Positions 44,230-53,509 of a DNA stretch of 64,000 bases are shown piece after piece. The position numbers and the translations under genes are program-made. The stretch is taken from the NCBI RefSeq assembly GCF_000014045.1, contig NC_008209.1, forward strand, positions 3,247,001-3,311,000. The letters run 5' to 3'. The DNA comes from Roseobacter denitrificans OCh 114 (lineage in GTDB: Bacteria > Pseudomonadota > Alphaproteobacteria > Rhodobacterales > Rhodobacteraceae). The notes beneath the pieces are model-generated. The model saw nothing but the letters and a program-made list of their open reading frames with translations, ran no database searches and was not told the DNA's origin. Each line of letters begins with the position of its first letter. Position 1 is the first letter of the stretch.

Positions 44230-45001
44230 TGTGCAAACGCGCCTGCAGGCTTAGCAAATCCGCCCATGCCTCTCGTTTGGCAGCCGTGTTGCGCAACAGA
44301 TAAGCGGGGTGAAACATCGGCAATGCGGGCACGCCAAAGGCCTCGACCCACTGCCCGCGCAACCGGGTGATGCCGCGTTTACCCAGCAAGGCCTGCGCCG
44401 AAACATTGCCCATGATGACCAGCACCTCAGGTTTTGCCAAAGCGATATGGCGTTCGACAAACGGGCGCATCATGGCGATTTCATCCGAACTGGGGTCCCG
44501 GTTCTGTGGCGGGCGCCACGGCACGACATTGGTGATATAGACCGGGTCGCTTTGGCGATCGCGCCCCATGTCGATCGCCGCCAGCATACGGTCGAGCAGC
44601 TGCCCGGCGCGTCCGACAAAGGGACGCCCCTGCAAGTCTTCCTCGCGCCCCGGCGCCTCGCCGATGACCATGACCCTTGCACCTGCCACCCCGTCGCTAA
44701 ACACCAGATTGCGCGCCCCGCGCTTAAGATCACAATGCTCAAACCCCGCCAGTGCCGCGCGCAACTGATCAAGGTCCTGCGCCGCGAATGCTGCTTTACG
44801 CGCGGCATCGACCGGATCGGTCTTTTCCGCAGCCCTTGCGGCAGCCGGCGCAACAGTTGTCTGCGCAGCCTTCTGTTTTGGCTGGATTTTGTCGGGCAAA
44901 TCGTACCGGTTGACGGGCGTTTCACCAATCGCCTCGGTCGCCCCGAGTTCAATTTGCCAATCCAGCAAAGCCAACGCATGATGAAAGTCGGATGATTCCA
45001 T
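44222..45001 (-). CDS. Uracil-DNA glycosylase, family 4-like, lacking the Fe-S cysteines
   Basis: 259 residues: an 80-residue low-complexity N-terminal part, then a family 4-type UDG fold with [23 protein letters not shown] (motif 1), [16 protein letters not shown] and MFHPAYLLR (motif 2). The whole protein has one Cys (Cys90). The positions that hold the other cluster ligands in family 4 enzymes are Phe/Glu at the first site, Trp162 in VVPWRPP and Met178 in IAMMRPF. A 4Fe-4S cluster is therefore impossible. Uracil removal from DNA is still likely because the catalytic loops are kept. Divergent from pyrB. Confidence 0.88.
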   Translation of the reverse strand: MESSDFHHALALLDWQIELGATEAIGETPVNRYDLPDKIQPKQKAAQTTVAPAAARAAEKTDPVDAARKAAFAAQDLDQLRAALAGFEHCDLKRGARNLVFSDGVAGARVMVIGEAPGREEDLQGRPFVGRAGQLLDRMLAAIDMGRDRQSDPVYITNVVPWRPPQNRDPSSDEIAMMRPFVERHIALAKPEVLVIMGNVSAQALLGKRGITRLRGQWVEAFGVPALPMFHPAYLLRNTAAKREAWADLLSLQARLHNG

Positions 45002-45118
45002 GAGCGTATTCTACGCGCCCCATCACGCGAACTAAACAGCCAGTTGCACATTGGCGTCAGCACCTTGCCGATGGCACAACCCCTGCCTATAAGGTGGAAA
45101 ATCGCAATAGGTTGGCCC

Positions 45119-46063
45119 ATGACATTTCCGCACCGACACCTGCTTGGTATCGAGGCTCTTCGCCCGGAAGAGATCAATACTCTGCTTGATCTGGCGGACA
45201 AATACGCAGCGCTGAACCGACAGCCCGACAAACACGCCGATGCCCTCAAGGGTCTGACGCAAATCAACATGTTCTTCGAAAATTCGACCCGCACGCAGGC
45301 GAGTTTCGAGATCGCGGGCAAGCGGCTTGGCGCGGATGTGATGAACATGGCGATGCAGGCCAGTTCGGTCAAAAAGGGCGAAACGCTGATTGACACCGCG
45401 CTCACCCTGAATGCGATGCACCCTGATTTGCTGGTGGTGCGGCACCCGCAATCGGGTGCTGTGGATCTCTTGGCGCAAAAAGTGAACTGTGCCGTACTGA
45501 ACGCGGGCGATGGGCGCCATGAACACCCGACGCAGGCCCTGCTGGATGCGCTGACGATCCGGCGTGCCAAGGGGCGCTTGCATCGCCTGTCCATCGCGAT
45601 CTGTGGCGATATTGCGCACAGCCGCGTGGCGCGCTCCAACATCATGCTGCTGGGCAAGATGGAAAACCGCATACGTCTGATCGGCCCGCCGACCCTGATG
45701 CCCAGCGGTATTTCCGAGTTCGGCGTCGAGGTGTTCAACGATATGAACGCGGGCCTGAAAGACGTCGATGTGGTGATGATGCTGCGTCTGCAAAAAGAAC
45801 GTATGGATGGCGGGTTCATCCCCTCTGAACGTGAATACTACCACCGCTTCGGGCTGGATGCGGATAAGCTGTCCAACGCCAAACCGGATGCGATCATCAT
45901 GCACCCCGGCCCCATGAACAGGGGCGTTGAGATTGACGGGACGCTGGCCGATGACATCAACCGCAGCGTCATCCAGGATCAGGTCGAAATGGGTGTCGCA
46001 GTGCGCATGGCCGCGATGGATCTGCTGTCTCAAAACCTAAGACTAACGCGAGGTGCTGAATGA
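45119..46063 (+). CDS. pyrB: Aspartate carbamoyltransferase catalytic subunit
   Basis: 314 residues from ATG 45119 ([19 protein letters not shown]). Carbamoyl-phosphate loop [42 protein letters not shown] and the [12 protein letters not shown] block are all intact. It makes carbamoyl-aspartate, the committed step of pyrimidine synthesis. No PyrI regulatory subunit is seen. It overlaps the next gene by ATGA and forms an operon that ends with a catalytically incomplete dihydroorotase homologue, an arrangement like pyrB-pyrC' of pseudomonads. Confidence 0.95.
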   Translation: MTFPHRHLLGIEALRPEEINTLLDLADKYAALNRQPDKHADALKGLTQINMFFENSTRTQASFEIAGKRLGADVMNMAMQASSVKKGETLIDTALTLNAMHPDLLVVRHPQSGAVDLLAQKVNCAVLNAGDGRHEHPTQALLDALTIRRAKGRLHRLSIAICGDIAHSRVARSNIMLLGKMENRIRLIGPPTLMPSGISEFGVEVFNDMNAGLKDVDVVMMLRLQKERMDGGFIPSEREYYHRFGLDADKLSNAKPDAIIMHPGPMNRGVEIDGTLADDINRSVIQDQVEMGVAVRMAAMDLLSQNLRLTRGAE

Positions 46064-46626
46064 CCACCCTATCAATCCCGGCACTGGAAAGCGGCGTGAT
46101 CCGGGTTTTTGCCCTGTCGATGTCGGATCAGGATGCCAAGGCCCTGCGCGATGGTGCCGGATCAGACAACGCCGCAAGCGCGCTGAACGCAGCACTCGGG
46201 GCCCGGGCACTGAACCTGCAGCATGTGGAGGTGTTTACGGTTGCGGATTTGTCCGAAATGTCGCTCGCGGAATACCTGCAGGAGGGTGCCGGTGCCCTGC
46301 CTTCCGCACTTGAGCAAGACCGCAGCAAGCTGGCGGCGCTGGATGGCTGGGTCATGGTCGTTTATTCCTCTGCCTTTGGCGGCGTGGCACAGAAAATCAC
46401 GCCTGCGCCGGAGTTGACACTGATCGCTTCCTACCCTCAGGAAGGCACGAACTGGACGGGCGGTGTGGACCTGCGCACGCCCTCGGCGGCACCAAATCAG
46501 GACCCGCCAGAGGATCCGCCCGTCAAGAAACGCCCCTCCGATGCGGCCATGTCCGGCAGGATTGCAACCCTCGCGCTGCTGGTCGCCTTTGGCGTGGTCG
46601 GCTTGATGCTCTGGGTGGGAAGCTGA
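46060..46626 (+). CDS. Tail-anchored protein of unknown function between pyrB and pyrC-like
   Basis: 188 residues. The first 125 form a soluble domain ([52 protein letters not shown]), followed by a Pro-rich linker with [12 protein letters not shown] and one C-terminal membrane helix ([19 protein letters not shown]). It overlaps pyrB at the start and pyrC-like at the stop, so it is translated with both. I do not recognise the family. Anchoring or regulating the pyrimidine enzymes at the membrane is a possibility suggested only by position. Confidence 0.75.
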   Translation: MTTLSIPALESGVIRVFALSMSDQDAKALRDGAGSDNAASALNAALGARALNLQHVEVFTVADLSEMSLAEYLQEGAGALPSALEQDRSKLAALDGWVMVVYSSAFGGVAQKITPAPELTLIASYPQEGTNWTGGVDLRTPSAAPNQDPPEDPPVKKRPSDAAMSGRIATLALLVAFGVVGLMLWVGS

Positions 46627-47906
46627 TGATGAAACCGCTCAACCTCGTGAATGCGCGGCTGGTTGATTCTGAAACCGGCAGCATTTCCATCGGTGGTCTG
46701 CGCATCGAAAATGGCAGGATCTCACAGCGGCTCGACAGGGACGAGCGGCCGGGCGGCGAAACGGTGGATTGCAACCTCAAACATCTCGCTCCGGGGATTG
46801 TCGATATCGGCGTCAAGGTCTGTGAACCCGGTGAACGGCATAAGGAAAGCTACCGCTCCGCCGGGCTGGCGGCGGCGGCAGGCGGTGTGACGACGATGGT
46901 CACGCGACCCGACACGACACCGGCCATTGACAGCCCTGAGGCGCTTGAATTCGTCACCCGGCGGGCCAATCAGGCCGCCGCCGTGAACGTCCTGCCCATG
47001 GCCGCCCTGACAAAAGGGCGTGCGGGCCGCGAAATGACCGAAATCGGTTTTCTGATGGACGCAGGCGCGGTCGCCTTTACCGATTGCGACCGTGTGGTCA
47101 CTGATACCAAAGTTCTGTCGCGCGCGCTCAGCTATGCGCGCTCGCTTGGCGCTCTGGTCATTGCACACCCGCAGGATCCGGGCCTGAGTGCGGGCGCTGC
47201 GGCGACCTCCGGGAAATTTGCCTCTCTCAGGGGGTTGCCGGCGGTATCTCCCATGGCCGAACGCATGGCGCTCGACCGGGACATCGCCCTGGTCGAGATG
47301 ACGGGCGCGCGATACCATGCGGATCAGATCACCTGCGCGCGCGCGCTTCCCGCGTTGGAGCGGGCCAAGCAGAACGGCCATGACGTGACCGCTGGCACCT
47401 CGATCCACCATTTGACGCTGAACGCGCTGGATGTGGCGGATTACCGGACGTTCTTCAAACTGAAACCGCCACTGCGCGATGAAACCGATCGCCTCGCCGT
47501 GGCTGATGCCGTGCGCAGCGGGTTGATTGACGTGATCTCCTCGATGCACACCCCGCAGGATGAGGAAAGCAAGCGCCTGCCCTTTGAAGAAGCCGCGTCA
47601 GGGGCGGTGGCCCTTGAAACGCTCTTGCCTGCGGCGATGCGGCTTTATCATGCGGATCTGATTGACCTGCCGACGCTCTGGCGCGCCATGTCGCTCAACC
47701 CCGCAAAACGGCTGGGCCTCGACAGCGGGCGTCTGGCAGCAGGCGCACCTGCGGACCTTGTGCTGTTTGACCCCGACGCACCGTTCTTGATGGACCGCAC
47801 GACGCTACGGTCAAAATCCCGCAACACACCATTTGACGGCGCGCGCATGCAGGGCCGCGTGCTTGCGACCTATGTCGCGGGACAGCGCGTCTATGAAAGA
47901 AGCTGA
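46626..47906 (+). CDS. Dihydroorotase-like protein, metal ligands lost (PyrC'/PyrX type)
   Basis: 426 residues with the amidohydrolase barrel of type I dihydroorotase. The essential Asp-x-His-x-His is replaced: residues 60-64 read DIGVK in PGIVDIGVKVCEPGE, so both His are gone. The later TDHAPH-type motif reads SSMHTPQ, losing the catalytic Asp. It is therefore unlikely to have dihydroorotase activity. In Pseudomonas the pyrC' product next to pyrB is likewise inactive but needed for assembly of aspartate carbamoyltransferase; the same role is inferred here. A functional dihydroorotase should be encoded elsewhere. TGATG overlaps join it to both neighbours. Confidence 0.88.
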   Translation: MMKPLNLVNARLVDSETGSISIGGLRIENGRISQRLDRDERPGGETVDCNLKHLAPGIVDIGVKVCEPGERHKESYRSAGLAAAAGGVTTMVTRPDTTPAIDSPEALEFVTRRANQAAAVNVLPMAALTKGRAGREMTEIGFLMDAGAVAFTDCDRVVTDTKVLSRALSYARSLGALVIAHPQDPGLSAGAAATSGKFASLRGLPAVSPMAERMALDRDIALVEMTGARYHADQITCARALPALERAKQNGHDVTAGTSIHHLTLNALDVADYRTFFKLKPPLRDETDRLAVADAVRSGLIDVISSMHTPQDEESKRLPFEEAASGAVALETLLPAAMRLYHADLIDLPTLWRAMSLNPAKRLGLDSGRLAAGAPADLVLFDPDAPFLMDRTTLRSKSRNTPFDGARMQGRVLATYVAGQRVYERS

Positions 47907-48514
47907 TGCCGTTGATTGAAAGCACCCTGCCCGCGCTCGCTCTTTGGGGCGTTATCGGTTATCTTTTGGGGTCGATCCCGTTTGGCATGGTACTGGCCAA
48001 GGTCATGGGGCTGGGCAATCTGCGCGACATCGGATCTGGCAACATCGGCGCAACCAACGTCCTGCGCACCGGGAACAAACTTGCCGCAGCGCTCACGCTG
48101 GTTCTGGACGGGGGCAAGGGAGTCGTGGCGGTTCTGGCCGCGCGCGCCGCAGGAGGGGAAGACCTCGCGCAGATCGCAGGGCTGATGGCCATGATCGGTC
48201 ACTGCTATCCGGTCTGGCTGCGTTTTGCGGGGGGCAAAGGGGTTGCGACTTTTCTGGGCATCGTACTCGCGCTGGCCTTCCCGGTCGGTGTCGGGTGCTG
48301 TCTGGCGTGGCTTGCGGGCGCATTTGCAACGCGCATTTCGTCCATGGGCGCGCTGGTCGCTTCAGTTGCTGCCGTGCCGCTGGCGTTCCTGCTTGGGTTT
48401 CCCGGTGCGGTTGTTTTGCTGATCCTGTTGGGCGCACTTATCTTCTGGCGCCATCGCGGCAATATCGCGCGGATCAGAACGGGGACAGAGCCCAAAATCG
48501 GCCAGAAAAAGTGA
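47906..48514 (+). CDS. plsY: Glycerol-3-phosphate acyltransferase PlsY
   Basis: 202 residues, five membrane helices. The three PlsY motifs are present: GYLLGSIPFGMVLAK with IGSGNIGATNVLR, LDGGKGVVAV, and HCYPVWLRFAGGKGVATF. It transfers an acyl group from acyl-phosphate to glycerol-3-phosphate as the first step of phospholipid synthesis. Its start overlaps the pyrC-like stop (TGATG at 47904-47908) and its stop overlaps a GTG start (GTGA) of the following small gene. Confidence 0.95.
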   Translation: MPLIESTLPALALWGVIGYLLGSIPFGMVLAKVMGLGNLRDIGSGNIGATNVLRTGNKLAAALTLVLDGGKGVVAVLAARAAGGEDLAQIAGLMAMIGHCYPVWLRFAGGKGVATFLGIVLALAFPVGVGCCLAWLAGAFATRISSMGALVASVAAVPLAFLLGFPGAVVLLILLGALIFWRHRGNIARIRTGTEPKIGQKK

Positions 48515-48792
48515 CGCAAGGCGACCTCGCAGCTTTTATGCGCGCGTTGGAACGGCTGCCGACTGGCACATGTTACGGCACTTTCGAGGGGCGGCGCTAT
48601 GTCACCACAAAATCGGTTTTCAGCGCAGGCAAGTCTCTGAAACTGGTTGCCGAAGAATTGGGCGGCGCAGATTATATCAGCCTCAACCTCTACAATCCTG
48701 CGTCGGGCCCCAAGCTGCGCCCTTGCGAAATGAGCGACGTCAAAGTGACCGCCTTTGTAACGGGTTTTGTGCCAGATCATCCGCCCGATTAA
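48511..48792 (+). CDS. Small conserved-type protein, 93 residues, unknown function
   Basis: GTG start at 48511 overlapping the plsY stop (GTGA); an internal ATG at 48538 would give 84 residues. The protein opens TQGDLAAFMRALERLPTGTC and includes YGTFEGRRYVTTKSVFSAGK, LVAEELGGADYISLNLY and DVKVTAFVTGF. A compact alpha/beta domain without signal peptide or membrane segment. I do not recognise the family. It is the last gene of the pyrB operon; its stop overlaps the stop of the convergent ectC. Confidence 0.7.
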   Translation: MTQGDLAAFMRALERLPTGTCYGTFEGRRYVTTKSVFSAGKSLKLVAEELGGADYISLNLYNPASGPKLRPCEMSDVKVTAFVTGFVPDHPPD

Positions 48793-49175
48793 CTACTGGC
48801 ATAGCTGCCATCCGGCCCATGCACCTCATCCCCCTGCAAGGCAGGCGAAAACACGCAGATGAGGTGAAAGGGCACGTCCCCTTCGACGATGACCTGATGC
48901 GCATCATGCGCGTTGGGTGCATAAAGAACACCCGGCGTAATCACATGCTCCACCCCGGTATCCGTTTCGACGATGCGACCGCTGCCCGAAAGGCAATAAC
49001 ACGCCTCAATGTGGTGCTTGTATTCGAGGTCCAGAACCGTGCCCGGCATCACTTTGGTCTCGGTCATGGAAAATCCCATACCGTCAGATTTCACCAAAAG
49101 CCGCAGGCTGCTCCAGCCCGGACCCGCCGCATCGCGCGCAGTCCCAAGCAGGTCGTTTTTATCGACAACAATCAT
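48789..49175 (-). CDS. ectC: Ectoine synthase, solitary
   Basis: 128 residues, cupin fold, normal EctC length. The iron and substrate region YKHHIEACYCLSGSGRI keeps the Glu ligand (Glu57 by family numbering), and LYAPNAHDAHQV supplies the Tyr and His ligands. EctC cyclises N-gamma-acetyl-diaminobutyrate to the osmolyte ectoine. Neither ectA nor ectB nor ectD is nearby, so this is an orphan ectC. It may use an imported precursor or have a side activity. It is a single gene, divergent from the aldo/keto reductase gene. Confidence 0.92.
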   Translation of the reverse strand: MIVVDKNDLLGTARDAAGPGWSSLRLLVKSDGMGFSMTETKVMPGTVLDLEYKHHIEACYCLSGSGRIVETDTGVEHVITPGVLYAPNAHDAHQVIVEGDVPFHLICVFSPALQGDEVHGPDGSYASS

Positions 49176-49251
49176 TTTTCGCCCCTGTTTGCGTTTATCT
49201 CTTCACGTTTGAACGTTGCATGCGCGCAGTCTGCGTGCCACTTCTTTTGAC

Positions 49252-50193
49252 ATGAAAAATCACCTGACCAGCCCGAACGGCACCCCCGCCAGTCGCCTCG
49301 CCTTTGGCACCATGCAATTTGGCGGCGCTGCAGATGCCACAGCGTCGCGGGACATGTTTGATGCCTGCCGCGCGAAGGGCATCACTCATTTCGACACCGC
49401 ACATCTTTATACGGGGGGTGCATCGGAAAAACTGCTGGGCGAGATGATCGCCGATCAGCGCGATGATCTGATCATCGCGACCAAAGTCGCCTATGCGGGC
49501 GGGGCCGGGCGCGACAATATTCTGAGCAGCTTCGAAGTCTCACGCCAGCGCTTGAACCTCGATATGGTTGATGTGCTTTATCTGCACCGGTTTGACCCGG
49601 ACACCGACCTGAACGAAAGTTTCGAGACGCTGGCACAGATAAAGGCCAAAGGACACATCCGCTATGTCGGCGTGTCAAATTTTGCAGCATGGCAAGTGAT
49701 GAAAGCCATCGCCGTGGCCGCGCGGTTCGATCTGCGGGTAGATATTCTGCAACCCATGTACAGCCTCGTGAAGCGTCAGGCGGAGGTTGAAATCCTGCCC
49801 ATGTGCGCCGATCAGGGTGTGGCCTGCGCACCCTATTCCCCGCTTGGCGGCGGGTTGCTGACCGGCAAATACGCCAGCGGCGGTTCAGGTCGGCTTAGCG
49901 AGGATGAACGCTATGCCACGCGATATGGTCAGGATTGGATGCACAGCGCTGCAGAAGACCTCGGCAGGATTGCCGCCGCCGAAGGGATGCATCCGGCAAC
50001 ACTCGCAGTCGCCTGGGCTGCCGCACATCCGATGGGGCCGACGCCAATCATATCAGCACGCTCGACCACGCAGCTTGCGCCCTCGCTTGCAGCGATTGAC
50101 ACCAAGCTGACGCCCGATCTTTACAACCGGATGCGCGCGCTTACCCCGACACCGCCCCCCGCGACCGACAGGATCGAGGAACAGCAGGCATGA
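49252..50193 (+). CDS. Aldo/keto reductase
   Basis: 313 residues from ATG 49252. TIM-barrel oxidoreductase: RLAFGTMQFGG, ITHFDTAHLYTGGASEKLLG (catalytic Asp and Tyr), IIATKVAY (Lys), DVLYLHRFDPD (His), IRYVGVSNF and the NADPH-site PIISARSTTQL. It probably reduces an aldehyde or ketone with NADPH; the specific substrate is unknown. It stands alone between ectC and the DUF938 gene. Confidence 0.88.
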   Translation: MKNHLTSPNGTPASRLAFGTMQFGGAADATASRDMFDACRAKGITHFDTAHLYTGGASEKLLGEMIADQRDDLIIATKVAYAGGAGRDNILSSFEVSRQRLNLDMVDVLYLHRFDPDTDLNESFETLAQIKAKGHIRYVGVSNFAAWQVMKAIAVAARFDLRVDILQPMYSLVKRQAEVEILPMCADQGVACAPYSPLGGGLLTGKYASGGSGRLSEDERYATRYGQDWMHSAAEDLGRIAAAEGMHPATLAVAWAAAHPMGPTPIISARSTTQLAPSLAAIDTKLTPDLYNRMRALTPTPPPATDRIEEQQA

Positions 50194-50248
50194 AGGGGTT
50201 TGCGCGCTCGATTGACACAAGCGATACGCCTGCCATCCGCCGAACACC

Positions 50249-50896
50249 ATGATGAAAAAACTGCCCGCCACTGCCAGTGTCGCGACGCCCGCGTCTGGCG
50301 CAAAACTGCACGCCCCCGCCGCTGAGCGCAACGCGCAAGCCTTGGGCGATTTGCTGCACGATCACGCGCCCAAAACGGGGCATGCGTTGGAAATCGCCAG
50401 TGGCACCGGACAGCATATCATCCATTTTGCGCAGCGCTTTCCCGGTTTGATCTGGCATCCAAGTGAGGTGGACGCCGAGCGGATCGCCAGCATTTCCGCC
50501 TATGCGCGCGAGGCCCGGTTGCCCAATCTGCGCACGCCGCGCCATCTTGATGTCACGCGCGCAGATTGGGCGGACGCGGTGGGCGGCAAGCAGCTTGTCG
50601 TGCTCATCAACCTGCTGCATCTGATCGACGACGCAGCCGCGCAAATGGCCGTTGCGGGCGCGCTTGCAGCACTGGTGCCCGGTGGACGCTTCGTCCTTTA
50701 CGGCCCGTTCAAAAGAAACGGTGCCCTCATCAGTGACGGCGATGCCCGCTTTCACCACCAGCTGAGCACCGCAAACCCCGACATCGGCTATAAGAACGAC
50801 GCCGATGTCGAGCGCTGGCTGACAAGCGCGGGTGCAACTTCTGTGACGCGTGTCGAGATGCCCGCCAACAACCTTGCCTTCATCGCCGAGGTCTAA
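50249..50896 (+). CDS. DUF938 family methyltransferase-like protein
   Basis: 215 residues. HAPAAERNAQALGDLLHD then the SAM-binding ALEIASGTGQHIIHFAQRFP, WHPSEVDAERIASI, INLLHLIDDAAA and VLYGPFKRNGALISDGDARF are the signature of DUF938, a class I methyltransferase fold with an unknown acceptor. Two ATG codons start the frame. It lies 55 bases after the aldo/keto reductase and overlaps the stop of the convergent FAD/GcvT gene. Confidence 0.85.
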   Translation: MMKKLPATASVATPASGAKLHAPAAERNAQALGDLLHDHAPKTGHALEIASGTGQHIIHFAQRFPGLIWHPSEVDAERIASISAYAREARLPNLRTPRHLDVTRADWADAVGGKQLVVLINLLHLIDDAAAQMAVAGALAALVPGGRFVLYGPFKRNGALISDGDARFHHQLSTANPDIGYKNDADVERWLTSAGATSVTRVEMPANNLAFIAEV

Positions 50897-53394
50897 CCAT
50901 CCATACGGATGCGTTCGTTTCGGGGGTCATAGGGGCTGTCTTCGGTTATCTCGGCATCCCACAACTGGTCCAGCATCTTCACCTTGAGCCGGGTGCCGGG
51001 AACGGCCAGATCAGGGTTGACATAGCCCATGCCGATGGATTTACCGAAAGCCACGGAATAGCCGCCGGACGTAAGCCGCCCCACCCGCGTGTCCCCATGA
51101 TAAAGCGCCTCACGCCCCCAGGGGTCCGCATCCGGCGGGCCATCAATCAGCAGTGTCACGCATATTGAGCGCACACCGGTTTCTTCAAGGCGTGCTTTGC
51201 CATGGAACTCCTTGCTCAGGTCAATGAAACGCGGCAGGTCCGCCTCCAGCGGGGTGGCGTCGCGGCCAAGCTCTGTGCCGAAGGCACGATAGGATTTCTC
51301 CTGCCGCAGCCAGTTTTGCGCCCGCGCGCCCACCAGTTTCATACCGTGCTCTTCACCGGCCTTTTCAAGCTGATCAAACAGGTAATTCTGCATCTCGATC
51401 GGGTGGTGCAACTCCCAGCCCAATTCCCCGGTATAGGCGACGCGGATTGCGCGCACAGGGCACATGCCCAACTCAATGTTGCGCATGCTCAGCCACGGAA
51501 AGCGCTTGTTGGACAGCACCGTGGACGGCTCCGCGTCCTTGACCAGCGCGTTCAACACATCGCGTGATTTCGGCCCGGCGATGGCAAAAACACCCCACTG
51601 CGTGGTCACGTCATGGCATTCGATATAGCCAAACTCGGGCGCTTTATCCTCAATCGCCTTGCGCAGGTAATCCGCGTCATAAGCCGTCCAGGCCCCTGCG
51701 GAGACGAGGTAATACTCATCCTCACCCAGACGCACGATGGTATATTCCGTGCGTGTCGTCCCGTGACCTGTCAGCGCATAGGTCAGGTTGATCCGCCCCA
51801 CTTTGGGCAATTTGTTGCAGGTGAACCAGTCAAGAAACTGCGTCGCCCCCGGCCCTTTGAGCAGATGTTTGGTAAAGGCGGTGGCATCAATCAGGCCCAC
51901 GCCCTCGCGGATCGCCTTGGCCTCGTCCACGGCGTATTGCCACCAACCGCCGCGCCGGAATGACCGCGCATCGTGATCGAAACTTTCAGGCGCATCCAGC
52001 GGGCCGAAATAATTCGGGCGCTCCCAACCGTTCACCCAGCCGAATTGCGCGCCGCGCGCGGCTTGCCGGTCGTAGGCGGGCGAGGTGCGCAAGGGGCGAC
52101 AGGCCGGGCGTTCTTCATCCGGGTGGTGCAGGATATAGACGTGGCTGTAGCATTCTTCGTTCTTGCGGGCGGCAAATTCCGTGGTCATCCAATCGCCGTA
52201 GCGTTTGGGATCAAGGCTCGCCATGTCGATCTCGGCTTCGCCCTCGACCATCATTTGCGCAAGGTAATAGCCCGTGCCGCCCGCCGCCGTGATCCCGAAC
52301 GAAAACCCTTCGGCCAGCCACATGTTGCGCAAGCCCGGTGCGGGTCCGACCAGCGGATTGCCATCCGGCGTGTAGCAGATCGGGCCGTTGAAATCATCCT
52401 TGAGACCGCTTTCTTCGCAGGACGGAATACGGTGGATCATGGCAAGATATTGCTCTTCGATCCGCTCAAGGTCGAGTTGAAACAGATCCGCCCGGAAGCT
52501 GTCAGGCACGCCATATTCGAACCGCGCAGGCGCGTTTTGCTCGTACACGCCCAAAATCCAGCCGCCGCGTTCCTCACGCACATAGGATTGCGCATCCGCA
52601 TCACGGATCACCGGGTGTTCGACATGCCCCTCGGCGCGGAATTTCACCAGATCGGGGTCCTTATCCATGACGATAAACTGATGCTCAACGGGGATCGCGG
52701 GGATCTTGATGCCGAGCATTTGTGCCGTGCGCTGCGCATGGTTGCCCGAAGCCGTCACCACATGTTCTGCCGTAATCACGACCTGTTCGTCCGAGGGCAC
52801 GAGATTGCCGCCCTTTTCCACCATCTTGGTAGCGGTCACTTCCCAATGGTTGCCGGTCCAGTGAAAGGCATCCGCCTGCCATTTGCGTTCAATCGCCACG
52901 CCCCGTTGGCGCGCGCCCTTGGCCATCGCCATCGTGACATCGGCAGGGTTAATGTAGCCATCCGTATGGTGATAGAGCGCGCCCTTGAGGTCATCCGTCC
53001 GGATCAGCGGCCATTTTGCCTTGATCTCGTCAGGCGTCATCCACTGGTAAGGCACGCCGCAGGTTTCAGCGGTGGAGGCATAGAGCATGTATTCATCCAT
53101 CCGTTCCTGCGTCTGTGCCATGCGCAGGTTGCCCACCACGGCAAAGCCTGCATTCAGCCCGGTTTCCTCTTCCAACGTCTTGTAAAACCGGATCGAATAA
53201 TCATGGATGTGGGTGGTCGCAAAGGACATGTTGAAATAGGGCAAGAGGCCCGCCGCATGCCATGTCGAACCTGATGTCAACTCGTCGCGTTCCAGCAGCA
53301 TCACATCGTCCCAGCCCGCGCGGGCGAGGTGATAGGCAATGGACGTGCCGACGGCACCGCCCCCGACAACCAGTGCTTTGACTTGGGTTTTCAT
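50893..53394 (-). CDS. FAD-dependent dimethylglycine/sarcosine dehydrogenase-like protein with GcvT domain
   Basis: 833 residues. Residues 1 to about 390: DAO-type FAD oxidoreductase with VKALVVGGGAVGTSIAYHLA, GSTWHAAGLL (covalent-FAD region) and LAEGFSFGITAAGGTGYYLA. The remainder is a GcvT-like aminomethyl-folate domain (GVGLIDATAFTKHLLKGPGA, GVFAIAGPKSRDVL, YTGELGWELHHP). Such enzymes oxidise N-methyl groups of dimethylglycine or sarcosine and transfer the formaldehyde unit to tetrahydrofolate, passing electrons to ETF. It is plausible for use of glycine betaine in a marine roseobacter; the exact substrate is unproven. Single-gene unit. Confidence 0.85.
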   Translation of the reverse strand: MKTQVKALVVGGGAVGTSIAYHLARAGWDDVMLLERDELTSGSTWHAAGLLPYFNMSFATTHIHDYSIRFYKTLEEETGLNAGFAVVGNLRMAQTQERMDEYMLYASTAETCGVPYQWMTPDEIKAKWPLIRTDDLKGALYHHTDGYINPADVTMAMAKGARQRGVAIERKWQADAFHWTGNHWEVTATKMVEKGGNLVPSDEQVVITAEHVVTASGNHAQRTAQMLGIKIPAIPVEHQFIVMDKDPDLVKFRAEGHVEHPVIRDADAQSYVREERGGWILGVYEQNAPARFEYGVPDSFRADLFQLDLERIEEQYLAMIHRIPSCEESGLKDDFNGPICYTPDGNPLVGPAPGLRNMWLAEGFSFGITAAGGTGYYLAQMMVEGEAEIDMASLDPKRYGDWMTTEFAARKNEECYSHVYILHHPDEERPACRPLRTSPAYDRQAARGAQFGWVNGWERPNYFGPLDAPESFDHDARSFRRGGWWQYAVDEAKAIREGVGLIDATAFTKHLLKGPGATQFLDWFTCNKLPKVGRINLTYALTGHGTTRTEYTIVRLGEDEYYLVSAGAWTAYDADYLRKAIEDKAPEFGYIECHDVTTQWGVFAIAGPKSRDVLNALVKDAEPSTVLSNKRFPWLSMRNIELGMCPVRAIRVAYTGELGWELHHPIEMQNYLFDQLEKAGEEHGMKLVGARAQNWLRQEKSYRAFGTELGRDATPLEADLPRFIDLSKEFHGKARLEETGVRSICVTLLIDGPPDADPWGREALYHGDTRVGRLTSGGYSVAFGKSIGMGYVNPDLAVPGTRLKVKMLDQLWDAEITEDSPYDPRNERIRMDG

Positions 53395-53509
53395 GACGCG
53401 CGACTCCCTGCTGTCGATCTGGCGACAGAATTACAGCAGGGAACAAAGCAGCGCCAAACACGCCCGACCGGAAATCGCGGGAAAGCGACATTACAGCCGC
53501 GCGCGGGTG

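Noticed and set aside
51973..53274. Long plus-strand open frame (433 codons) opposite the FAD/GcvT gene
   Set aside because: It is antisense to a clear gene, has no recognisable domain and no ribosome site; GC-rich DNA produces such mirror frames.
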